A stretch of 64,000 nt of DNA from Hemibagrus wyckioides. Lineage: Eukaryota; Chordata; Actinopteri; Siluriformes; Bagridae. The translations under genes were made by a program, and so were the position numbers. The stretch covers positions 8,769,073 through 8,833,072 of the forward strand of contig NC_080715.1 of assembly GCF_019097595.1 (NCBI RefSeq). Direction: 5' to 3'. Shown one piece after another: positions 23,565-35,358 of the stretch (the stretch's first letter is position 1; the number at the start of each line of letters is the position of its first letter). The notes beneath the pieces were generated by a model, which was not told the origin of the DNA, searched no databases, and worked only from the letters and a program-made list of their open reading frames with translations.

Positions 23565-24725
23565 ATGGCGTGCAAAAGAAACCTAAGCTTTTCTACTCCC
23601 GTGACTAAGGGTCAGCAAACAGCATCAAGCCCACTGAGAATGAATGACTTGATGAAGCAGCTGATCTCCGGTCAGAGCGCTTTGTCTCGTCAGCTTGAGG
23701 GTTTGATGGAGAAGCAAGCTGCGCAAGTTCGACGAGGAAAGACCTCAGGAAGAGTCGAGCCATGGGCATAAAAGAGTTAAGAGGGTGCATAACGTGGGTG
23801 TAGGTGTCCAGATTATTTAACAGTTTGTTCAATTATACGATGTTTGAAAAGTCTTTGTTGTATGTATGTGTGTATGTATTAAAGTGTTTTTAATTCAACG
23901 TTACAGGAAGCTGTAAGGCGCCTCCATAATTCGGAAAACAACCCACATAAATATGATCCACAAACTGGGTAAGAATGCTGTTTTTTACATGCTATGTATG
24001 AGGTTTTACATAATCATTTTAAGTGTAATTAATGATACTACTCTCTTTCCACACAGAATAAGTTCACCTCATAAACAGGCAGTGATGAAATATCTGCTGG
24101 AGGAATTAAAGACGACTTTTACAGACCCTGAGTGTATAAAGGGGAATCAGAAACTGTTACTGTAATTATTTTCGTGTCCCATTAATTTTTGTCCATCTAA
24201 TAATTTTAATTGTTTCTGTCACTTATCTGAATTATTTTTTTTTATTCAGCATGTTGCAGGACTATGAGACATTGCGCAGGAAATACTCTTTGTCTCAGCC
24301 AGGAAAGTCCCAGCTAAGAGACTCCATTAAGGCAGGGGCTAAAAACAGACAAAGGAAAAGATGAGTAAGTATAGAAATTCATCTATGTATTAAGTTCGGT
24401 ACATCTCTGGGTGTTTTTAGGGGTTAACGTATTGTGTGTTTTGCAGTTGCTGGAGTCCAGGACTAGGGTCATTCAAACAGATACAGAGAGAGAACTGTGG
24501 CAGACTGCAATGCTGGAACTGATGTCCGATGAGGAGGATGCCATGGTTGATGGAAGACCGGTGTGGGTTGCAAGGTCTCCACCTCACAGGAACCCACAAT
24601 TGTCGGAGCTTTGCCAGCAGCTTCAACGCAGACTGGAGGCGGATATGTGCTACACTCTTACACACCTTCAGTGTGTAAGAGTTAATAGAACCGAGCCAGA
24701 AAGACATTCGTTTTTGGAACTCTAA
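23565..24725 (+). pseudogene. CACTA accessory protein gene, likely decayed
   Basis: This runs divergently from the transposase, with starts only about 180 bp apart. The candidate first exon from 23565 begins MACKRNLSFSTPVTKGQQ and has a coiled-coil-like stretch (LISGQSALSRQLEGLMEKQ), then stops at 23771. Further candidate exons are bounded by splice sites: 23908-23969 (ends ctgg/gtaaga), 24059-24163, 24251-24362 (QDYETLRRKYSLSQPGKSQL) and 24447-24725 (ERELWQTAMLELMSDEEDAM then SELCQQLQRRLEADM). I recall fish and invertebrate CACTA elements carrying such a second protein, often annotated as a C14orf93-like uncharacterised protein. Its function is unknown to me. Early stops suggest decay. Confidence 0.6.
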
Positions 24726-25967
24726 CATACTGGTGCATGTGTTTGTTTTAGTATTGCACCTTTTTATAATCGCACATTTGTTCATTTTTTCCGTATTTTC
24801 TGTTTTTCCCTTATTCTTACTTTGCTTTTTATATTTATTAGTGTTTGGTTTAATTTTAATAAAAAATTTCTGAATCAATTCTGTTCTCATTTTTTGAAGG
24901 GTGTGGGGGATGTATAGTACAGTGGGGGTGTGTGGATAGGGTCTATCTACATACCTGCCCAATAACCAATCGAGTCACTAAGCTATGAGGGCTTGGGTTG
25001 GGCTAAATAAAAAGTATAATAATATAAATAAATAATATTAACAGGAAAGGGACTGGGTAATGTCCCACTAGACAACCAATCAATGTTGAGATAAAAGACC
25101 AATAGCGAACAGCAGAATTGTGCAAAGGTGTAAAATGCAAATGGGTCTTGAGGTGTGAATGTCTCCTGACAAAATCTTTGAGTGGATTACTTGCCATGGC
25201 AACAAATGGCTGTACCATGGTAGAATACCTCAGCAAGATTCATCCGAATTGGTATCATTCTGGAAGTATCCTAGCTTGGTGGAATTTGATGTATACAGTC
25301 AGTGGTACTTGCAGATACTTCCGAAAATCAGTGGTGTATACAGGAGTATCCTGGTACAGATACACCTCTTTTCATGCAGTGTATGTTAATATAAACCCCT
25401 CATTTCCCGTACCCCTATTAGAGACTATGTTTACCCACTAAGATTTGCGACCCATTTGGTTGCGAGACCTTTCCCGAATAGGTTAGTGATCCTTCCTCTG
25501 CCAGAACACTAGAAAATTTGTTTTCCCACACTAGTAACAGGATTAATCATCTTGATCGTTTAATAGGAAATACTACTAGATCATTCAGACTATATTCAAG
25601 ATACTTGCTACAGTACATTTTTATTAAGTATATAGAGTCCTCTTGCCCAGTAGCAAGCAAACGTACGCTACCTACACTTATCTACATGCTACCTTTCATT
25701 ACTGCACTATATGAGAAACCATCTTTAATATAATGTAGGTGATTTTGGCAGATGAGTACATTAGTAGTACATATTACACAACATATCACACATGTACACC
25801 ACCTTTCTGTGAAATCATGTGACTTAACATGTGACATGCTTCCTTACTTTACTTTAAAAATAACCTACTTTAAATTAACTATATAGAGTGCTTACATTTA
25901 TTTCATTTCATAATAACACTGCACATAATATTGCAAAGCTGGAGATAAATATATATATATTTCAAGC
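24726..25967. other. No gene seen
   Basis: The first ~200 bp are probably the 3' side of the CACTA element, with an aataaaaaa signal near 24858. The rest shows no recognisable domain or element. Confidence 0.45.
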
Positions 25968-26134
25968 ATTTAGTCCTTTCTAGAGCAACTTACATTGATC
26001 TTATTTATATCCGTGAGCAATTGAGGGTTAAGGGCCTTGTTCAGGGTTCCAGCTTGGTGGTCCAGGGATTCAAACTCACAACTTTTGGAACGAAAGTCCA
26101 CCTTAAGTGCTAAGCTACCACTTCCACCACTGTT
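25968..26134 (-). mobile_element. tRNA-derived SINE, type B, old copy
   Basis: On the minus strand: ggaagtggtagcttagcact (A-box region), gagtttgaatccctgga (B-box-like), aacaaggcccttaaccctca, and an aatgtaagttgctctagaaa tail. It is the same family as 58425-58590. Confidence 0.65.
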
Positions 26135-26824
26135 GTTTTGCAAGCTCTTAATTAGTTTGACCGGCAGTCATCACAAGTCATATAATTAGCTGAGTGGAAT
26201 TTATATCACAATGACCACATAAAAACAGCTGTTTCTGTGGATGGAAATAATAAACAATAAGCTCAACTCGAAGATTTAAGGAGGCCATTCACTAACACAC
26301 TTTGAGTAAGGATGGAATTATTCAGAGAATCTACAGAGGGGTCAAGGTTAGATGACAGCTCAGATTGAAAAAGCTGTTTCTGTTAAACCCCTGCAAAACT
26401 TCCTGACTGAAGAGTAGGTACATTTTATTGGCCAAGGATTTTACTGGAATGAGGAAATGAGCACTGACTGATTTGGGAGTCATAGATCCTTACCAAAACC
26501 CACATGAGACAAAATGAAATACACATCTATTGTGGCGTAAATGAAATTTCAACATACTAATAAATATTTCTTAGCCCAATGAATCAACAGTACTATGAAA
26601 TCAATGTGAGTAACTTTATATCATGAAATACTGGTGTTTTTAATTTTATGAAGAAATATTGTATTTTGAAACTTGTATCAGTCTTTGACAAAGCTGTCTT
26701 TATCCTGTCACATTCACAGGACAGCATTAATAACAATAATAATACTAGCTAAATATTTCGCAGCACATGGGTTATATTTGGAGCATTAATAGAACAGAAG
26801 TTTCATCCTCAGTCTTCTTTATTT
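26135..26824. other. No gene seen
   Basis: No recognisable element or frame. Short aat-rich runs lie near 26728-26750. Confidence 0.4.
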
Positions 26825-26870
26825 TCAGGAGTATTTTTTCACATTCTTCATGGAAGCTGTTTCACGATTT
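26825..26870 (-). CDS. Possible terminal exon of the minus-strand Ig gene
   Basis: A strong acceptor (tttgtttttttctag) is followed on the minus strand by a short frame ending in NRETASMKNVKKYS and a stop. An AATAAA overlaps the stop region. It would suit a basic cytoplasmic tail, but the transmembrane exon between it and 29305 was not found, and the link is speculative. Confidence 0.2.
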
Positions 26871-27050
26871 CTAGAAAAAAACAAATGGGAAACAAAAACA
26901 AGGTACAGTGTAAAAACAAAACGCAACCGACTTTGTAAAGCAGCTAGTCAATAAAACACATTTGACTCCCATTTCTTATTCTTTTTTTTGTTTTACATAT
27001 TCCTAAATAAATAGATATACAATAATTATTATTATTTTTAAGCCGCATGT

Positions 27051-27262
27051 AGGGCAGCCTGGTGGCAGGGGCAGGGGCCTTTCTGTGTGGAGTTTGCATG
27101 TTCTCCCCGTGCCTGTGTGGGTTTCCTCCCACGGTCCAAAAACATGCTTCATGCTGACTGAAGTCTCTAAATTCTAAAGACTTCCATTGTGTGTGTGTGC
27201 CCGCGTCCTGCGATGGGTTGGCACTCCATCCAGGGTGTATCCTGCCTTGATATCGCAGTGTG
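27051..27262 (-). mobile_element. L2-like LINE 3' repeat
   Basis: It contains the widely shared vertebrate words gagtttgcatgttctccccg, gggtttcctcccac and gatgggttggcactccatcc. This is the same family as 58591-58877 in the opposite orientation. It is non-coding. Confidence 0.7.
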
Positions 27263-27644
27263 CATTTAGCCAAAGCTCTCTTAGATTCACATAGGTCAAG
27301 CATAAGTACAGCCATCATAGAAAGGCTATGTTTGATAGGATATTTTATTTTATACGTGGGACACATAGATGGATAATCACCTGGCCATTGGTTGAAGTAT
27401 GAATAACTACAAGAAGTTTAATCGTGCTTTCATTTATGATTTTATCCAAAAACGGGGAGTTTGTGGAATTTATTTGTTTATATCTATTTTTCCATGGTTA
27501 TGTAAAGAAAGATCAATTTAATGTGATATTTGTTTACTCATGATATATACGTGTTCTTTGTTCACTCGTGATATTTTTGCCATTGTTCAATTATTCAACT
27601 TTTTGTTTTTATTAACCTAAGAATAAAGTCGACTGCCTTTAACT

Positions 27645-28530
27645 TACACTGTGTTGCCAAACGTTTTGGGACACCCCTTCAAATCATTGAATTCAGATGT
27701 TACAATCACTTCCATGACTACAGGTGTGGAAATAATGCACCTAGCCATGCAGACTGCTTCTACAAGCATTTGTGAAAGAATAGGTTGCTCTTAGGAGCTC
27801 AGTGAACTCAAGCTTTTACTCACTACTATATATTTCACAATCAGCTGTTATTGGTATTATAACAAAGTGGAAGTCATTGGGAACAACAGCAACTCAGCCA
27901 CAAAGTGGTAGGCTATGTGTTCTCTGGTGTGACAAATCAGGCTTCTCTGTCTGGCAATCCATGGACGAGTCTGTGTTTGTGAGGAAAGCAATGCATTGTG
28001 CCAAGTATAACATCTATGGTGTGAGGGGATTTTTTTAGGGGTTGGGCTCGGCCCTTTAGTTCCAGTGACAGGAACACTTAATGCTTCAGCTTCATACCAA
28101 AACATGTTGGGCAGTTTCATGCTTCTTTGTGGAAACAGTTTGGGGATGACCCCTTCCTGTTCCAACATGACTGTGCACCAGTGCACAAAGCAAGGTCCAT
28201 AAAGACATGGATGAGTGAGTTTGGTGTGGAGGAACCTGACTGGACTGCACAGAGTCCTGACCTCACCCTGATAGAACACCTTTGTGATGAATTAGAGCGG
28301 AGACTGCGAGCCAGGCCTTCTCGTCCAACATCAGTGCCTGACCTCACAAATGCTCTCTAGAGGAATGGTCAAAAATTCCCATAAACAAATTCGTGAACCT
28401 TGTGGAAAGCCTTCCCAGAAGAGTTGAAGCTGTTATAGCTGTAAAGGGCGGGACGACTCCATATTAATCCCTTTGGTTAAGAATGAGTCATTAAAGTTCA
28501 TGTGCATGTAAAGGCAGACATCCTGCTATT
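27645..28530 (+). mobile_element. Degenerate Tc1 copy
   Basis: It starts tacactgtgttgccaaacg, closely matching the intact copy at 52902. The leader (aggagctcagtgaa) and transposase pieces follow (cgacagcaactcagccac equivalent, then [17 protein letters not shown] at about 28165-28215 and SPDLTLIEHLCDELERRL). An internal deletion of several hundred bases removed the region around 27913. Stops and frameshifts break the frame, and the right inverted repeat is eroded. It lies in the 3' part of the minus-strand Ig gene region. Confidence 0.85.
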
Positions 28531-29304
28531 GGGTGGCCAGGCTGTCTTTGATAATCTTTATTATTTTATCCTGACCCTTAGTCTCCTGGTTCTTAATCTT
28601 ATTTTTGGTGAAATCGCAGTGTTTTGATCTTCCGGGAAGATTTAGAACTGGAGGAGAATGCTATTTCGTGCACAGTTGGGTCGAGAGATATCGTGTGACT
28701 ACTTACTGCTGATCTTGGACATTTTACACAAAAAATAACACAAAATGGTACATCTAATAAGTGACAGTTTAGTTCCAAGGGTGGAAATGCCTTATTAATG
28801 AGAAAGATCAGACTAGACGACAGATAAGGGATGGAAAAAGACCAGGGTACAGAACTTGTGCAAGCTGTAGCGTTAGATTTCTTGTCTACATCCGTGTATT
28901 GTGTTTTAATTTTTTATTCTGTGCTAAAACGCTCAGCAGGGTAACAGGGTTTTAGACTGGTGGTTTTTTTAGTCCTGTACCTAGTGAACTAGCCTGACGA
29001 TGTGTTTTTAATAGAGACTACAAAAATCTCTTCTGCAAGTCAATTTCAATAAAGGCGTGTGGCAAATAACGTATATATATAATAATAATAATGATTCAAG
29101 TTACTACAGGCTCAAACAAGTCTGTCCATTCTCCTCTTACGTCTCTCTTCGAAAAGGTCTGTCCCACTCTCAGAACATGATGGACTGGCCGATCTTCTGG
29201 ACTGGCCAGAAGTTACTGAACATTTTTAAGAGCAGCCTTAAAAGTTCTGCATCCCATTAAAACATCCAGTAGGTAGCTGTTACCTGTTAAAGCTCGGAAT
29301 GCAC

Positions 29305-29877
29305 CTCTCTGATGTGCCGATAGATTGCACCAGATGCAGCACCTTCATGGTTCACAACCTCACAGATGTATAGACCGGTGTGTTCTGGATTAAAGTGCAT
29401 GAAATACAGCCTGTCCCCTTCTGCTCTGACTCCTTTTGGAAGTCCAGATTGGTGCTCTCTGTGTAGGAAGTCAGAAAAAGTAAGGTGTGGAGACTGACCG
29501 CGCTGACTGGTGTGCTGTTAGTGGAAATTTCCAATGACGTCATTAGATATGAGAAGTGGACAAAAATGACATACGCACAAAAAAAAAGAAGAAAGAATGC
29601 CACCTTTACAACAGCATGTCTTTTGTTTAATCGGTCAGAGCATGCTAAGCTCATAATGAATTTACTGTAATGAAATGAATGTAATGAACACTTGTGCAAC
29701 ATGGTGGACTCAAATTGCAGCACAGCAACAGCAGTGAACAAAGTGAGAGTAGCTTACATTAGCAATAACGTTAATGACTGATGATTATCAGTTATTTAAC
29801 CTGATCTAAAATCAATGATGATCTAATCTCATTTCAGACAGTTCTCACCTTCTCTCTCTTACACTCTCGCTAACACT

Positions 29878-29913
<36 letters not shown>

Positions 29914-30135
29914 TCAGTAGACAGGTAGACAAGACTTCGGACTTTACATGTGTTTTCATATCTGGTTCCCTTAAACATGCTGAAATGTTGCTGCCAGTTA
30001 AGGTAACTAAAAACCATGACTCCTGAACATTCACTTTCCCAATCCTGACCACACACTACTGCTGTTCTTCTGCTGTTACCATCCATTCACTTCCTCCTTT
30101 CCTGGTCATATGCTGACTATGACATTTCACTCCCA

Positions 30136-30175
<40 letters not shown>

Positions 30176-33100
30176 TCTTTCTTTCTTTCTTTCTTTCTTT
30201 CTCACACTCTCTCGAACACTTAAAATATTTACTAGGAAACAAACATTCCTGGAGATTGTGCAGAGTGGACAGGGCTTAAACCTTTTTCATTGTTTCTAAG
30301 GATCACATAACAGTGGAGTAGACAAAAATCTTATTTCAGCCATTAAGTTTATCTCAGCTATAAAGTTGCTACAATAATGTCTTCATGCGTCCATTTACTT
30401 TGCACTCTAAGCAGATGTTCTGTAAATGCAAACTTGCCCCTATACGGAATTAGATGGTGCCGCTGTGGCACATCTGCATCAAATATAATTTATAGTTACT
30501 ATAAAACTAAAATCCTTTTCTCTTACGTTATGTTTATATGTTTTTATGTTTATGTTATGAACTTTATCCAGTTAAAAGCATGCATTTACCTTCTCCAGGT
30601 GTATTTTGGGTTTTCCATCTCCGGTTCTGTTATACATTGATACACGTTGTCGTTCTCAGCAGGAATAACTTTGACCAGCTGCCAGGAGCCTGTAAGAAAA
30701 AGCCACAGAGACAGATTCATAGGAAAGGTATGCATTTGAAATGAGTATGAGGTATGAGTATGAAAGCAAACAACACTTGTGGAGCACTCATCAGGAAAGT
30801 AACTGGATTATCTGGACCCTCTGTGTTCATACTTCTCCATCTGAACCTTGAATTTGTTGGTTATATAGAGTATATACAATATTTATATACTTCATTTCTG
30901 TATAATGCACCTCTCTGTGTTTATACTTCTCCATGTGTATTACCTCCACAGTCATTTGCATTGGACTAGTCTCTGCTTCTCAGCCTGGTATCATATTGTA
31001 TGTACACATATACTGTATATATCTATGTTTATTTATATACATATTACTATTTGCAATTCTGGTTAGATGCTAACTGCATTTCCTTTGTACTCTGTGCAAA
31101 GACAATAGAGTTTAATCTAATCTAAACTAAACTAATCTAATTACTTTTTATATAAACTCATGCAAGTCAACAACGAAACAGAATAAAAACCATAAAACTG
31201 AACAGATCCCTTCTCTTAATTTTCATGCCTAGGGTTTCATGCCTTTTTTCTTTTGGCGCTAAGTGTCTTGTTCTTGTGTTGTCTTTTTCTTTTTGCACCT
31301 ACTGTTTTTGCACTGTATTGTCTTTGCACTGTTTGCACCTAGTTGCACACTTTGCACTTTATGTGGCTGGGACAAAAACCTTGGTCCTAGCTCTGTGTTG
31401 TTTTTTTTGTATTTTGATCTTTATGTTGTATGTTTATGTAGCACCAGGTCCTGGAGAAACGTTGTTTCATTTCACTACGTACTGCGTCAGCTATATGTGG
31501 TTGAAATGACAATAAAGCTTCTTGAATCTTGAATCTTGAATTGATATCGTCTTCTTCTCTCGGCTTTTCCCTTCAGGGGTCTCCACAGCGAATCATGTCT
31601 CTCCACCTATCCCTATCTTCTGCATCCTCAACACTTGCACCCACTAGCTTCATATCCTCATTTATTCCATCCATATACCTCCTCTTTGCCTCCTGCCTGG
31701 CAGCTCCATGTCCAACATTCTCCTACCAATATACTCACTCTCCCTCCTCTGAACATGTCCAAACCATCTTAATCTGGCGACTTAATATAATCCTGAATTG
31801 ATATATTTCTTTAAAGCTGCTTTGTGACAATGTTTGAGCTGTAATAGTTTCCTACTGTGTTAAATCACCTTATTACACCATAAACTCCAGAACACCCAGT
31901 CCATAAATTCCCAGAACACACCTCCTAACATACCACAGAGCACCTGCCCCAGGATCTACTGCCACTAACCCATTCCCTGTCACCACACTTTTGATCACAT
32001 GCACATACACACATGGTTCAAACATGACTCTCACTGACATGCCCACGTTTTATAATAAACACTCAGTTTGATTGTGCTCTTGACCTTTTGTGAGTCATTA
32101 AATTCTGTGTCACCTGGTTGCACAAGACTCCAGCTGTTTTTATTATGCGTCAGCCCAGTACATCCGCTTTGTAAAGTAGATCCCTGAATAAAGCCTGTTG
32201 TTAACCATCATATTGCCTAATGTTTTGGATTTGTTCACTTGTCTCTCATTAAAAAATACCGTTTTCTGCAATTTCACCTGTCTTAGACCTCCATTACTTT
32301 ACACCAGTGGCGGACTGGGGCAATGATTCAGGCCGGGAATTTGACTCTATCCCAGATCACCTTTGTTGCTGCCGTCACCGCCACCCTATTCATGTAATCC
32401 ACCAGACTGCTAATTTTGTAGACTAACCCTATTAGTTGATGTAACAGGTAGACTACCAGACAAATGAACTGTCAAAAACTTACTAGAAATACACCATCTA
32501 TGCTACCACACCACAGACAAATATAAAATTGGCTTACACTTTTATAAAAGGGATAATATACTTAGGAAATTGTCATTATACTTAGGAAATTGGCTTACAC
32601 TTTTAAAAAACGGATAATATACTATCTATACTTATATTATACTTAGGAAATTGTCATTATACTTAGGAAATTGGCATCAAAAAATGAAGTATAATTTTAT
32701 ATAAATGAGATTTATAATACCAAATATTATAAAAAAAAAAAAGTGCAAAATATATGTTAATGTGTTGGAAACAAGCTGACTAAAAAGGTGAAACAAAAAA
32801 AAAAATGGTGATCATACATACCTCATTTTTTATAAGCGGTCAAAACAGGCCGGGTCAATTTGGCACACAGAGAGAATAAATATAATAAGTGGAAGGTAAA
32901 CACAAGGAAATTGGCTTACACTTTTAAAAAGGGATAGTATACTATCTATATTTATATTTATTGTGCAGCCATCAATTGTATGCCCCCATGATTACAGTCC
33001 TTCTACTGATGATCTCATAAATCATAATAGCACTTGCAGCAGAACTGCTGTTGCTGCTTCCTTCCTCACCTTTTCATAAAAGAAATTCCTTGTCAAATTT

Positions 33101-35324
33101 TGCACTAGAAAATACTGTATCCCCTCTCTGAAACACTGTGCTAGTTTGTCATTTTCTAAGATGTTGCAACATGCTCTTTTAAAACTCCTATCGTTATCTA
33201 TATGTTTTATATATTTTGTGAACACCATTAGCTTGCACAAAGTGGACTTATTAGGCGATAGTTAGCCATGCTGTAGACATGCGTGTGTGTGTAGGTAATT
33301 AATTTTTATTTATTAAAAAAAAATATATCTTGACCCTCTAACACTTACACTCTACTGTATTTCTTTGCTATCTATTTTTTATTCTTTTTATTCATTATAA
33401 AAAAACCATGCTACATGTACTGCGTTAGACCAAACGATGTTAAACTTGTAAATCATTTGTTGTGTTTTTGGAGATGAATGAAAATCAAAGCGAATGTGTA
33501 TGACGTTTGAGCGCGGTAATCCGGCGACACTTCACCGCAGTGAACGTTTGGATAGGTGAGGATATCAGTTTCCAGGAAAAGAAAAGTTGACAAAGAAAAT
33601 AGAGTTTTCAAAGATGATTGGACAGAGAGGTATTCGTTTATTTTGCTCCAATCCAGCACAAAGCCGTTCTGTTTGATTTGCAAAGAGACAGTTGGGTTTG
33701 TGAAGAGTAGAAATGTCTCAAAACACAGACTAAAACCTATTCATTAGCTTGAATAATGAACACCAGTGTCTCTGTCTAGCAACCACTCCTTTTCTGCCAT
33801 GGATTAGGCAGCTGATGGAAGACACACAGTGTCATTTCTCACATTAGACTGCTCTGTATTTTGCACCATGATACATTTTGCCCTACCTCTAATGAGACTT
33901 AAATTATTTGTTTGGATGCTGTCGCCTTACCACCCTCGCAAGTCGCTCAGATTTGCTGACTGTGAAGTGGTTGGATGCTTTATGTCCCGGGAAGCCTTCA
34001 TGTCTGTCACCTTCTGGCTCTCCCTTTTAGTTATGCTGTCATAGCTAGTCTTGCCGGAGTCCCTGCCTGCACTTTACACATAATCTACATTGTCCTTAAA
34101 CATCACATGATCAGAATCATACTTAATATCTTTCTCACTCTCTCTGTCTTTCTCTGTCGAGCTGCATACCCCACTCCTGAGCTCCCAGTGTTTGTCAGTT
34201 TCCAGGGTGACCGCTGCCTCTTCCCCTGGTCTCGTCACTTGGTGGTGCCCACTGATGCTGTGGATGGATCTGTGTGGACCAGGAGACAGCCATGGTCAGA
34301 GCCACTTGGGGACTTTCACACCGTTACAGATCTGCCATTTCATCTGTCAGCTTGTGACAGCAAAGAATTAGTGTCTATAATGACCTTATAAACTTTTACA
34401 ATGTCCATTGTAAAAGGCGATATACAAAATAAATTGAATTGAATTGAATTGTTACTGTTCCTTTGAAGTTTCTCTTCATCTTCCTCCTTTTCTTTGAGTT
34501 TTCTGGTGGTCCTCAGACTCTGTTTTCTCAGAATGAACTGGCTGTTCTAAATGAGCGTGTGATTGTATGTGTGTGGCACTCTGCGATGGACTGACATACA
34601 ATCCTATATGTATTCAAACCTCATGCCCATTCCATGTTGCCCATTCCACTTCCTCCAGCCCTTCCAGGGGAATTACAAGGCGTTTCCAGGTCAGCCGAGA
34701 GACATAGTCCCTCCAGCGTGTCCTGGGTCTTCCCCAGGGGCTCTTCCCATTGGGGCATGCCCGGAACACCTCCCCTGGGAGACGTCCAGGAGGCATCCGA
34801 AACAGATGCCCAATCCCGGATCCACTGACCAGGATGGTTATTGTAAAGTTGATTTTATATATAATATACAGTATGTACGATTATAATATATAGAATATAA
34901 TATACAATAAATGACTGAATGCCTTTTAAATAGATGTTTGTTTGTTTGATTTTTTGCTAAATTAATTACAATATCAACAATTATTTATGAGCCTGAAAGC
35001 ATTTTGTGAAAATGAACAGCTGATCTGATATCATTAAGATCCTTTTTTTTAAAAATCTAAACAGGTTTGCTTTGCACTGTTGTGGTACAATGTACCGCTT
35101 CTGATTTGGTGTGGATGTTGGTAAGGCGTATTGTAAAAAACAGTCTTTCAGGTGCCTAGTTAACAATTGTCACGTTCACCCTGCTCACCAGACAGGCTAC
35201 GTTTGTTTTATTTAAAACAATTAATGCTGAGAATCATTCATTTAAGTTCCATATCTGCCTTATCCTGGTCATGAATCGGGAGTTTATCCCAGGATGTAAT
35301 TATGAATACAAGCTAGCAAAGGGC

Positions 35325-35358
<34 letters not shown>

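Noticed and set aside
20502..24925. CACTG-type ends as the CACTA element termini
   Set aside because: The words cactgtgc (20502) and gtacagtg (about 24917) look tempting, but their neighbours do not match well and no 3-bp target duplication is present.
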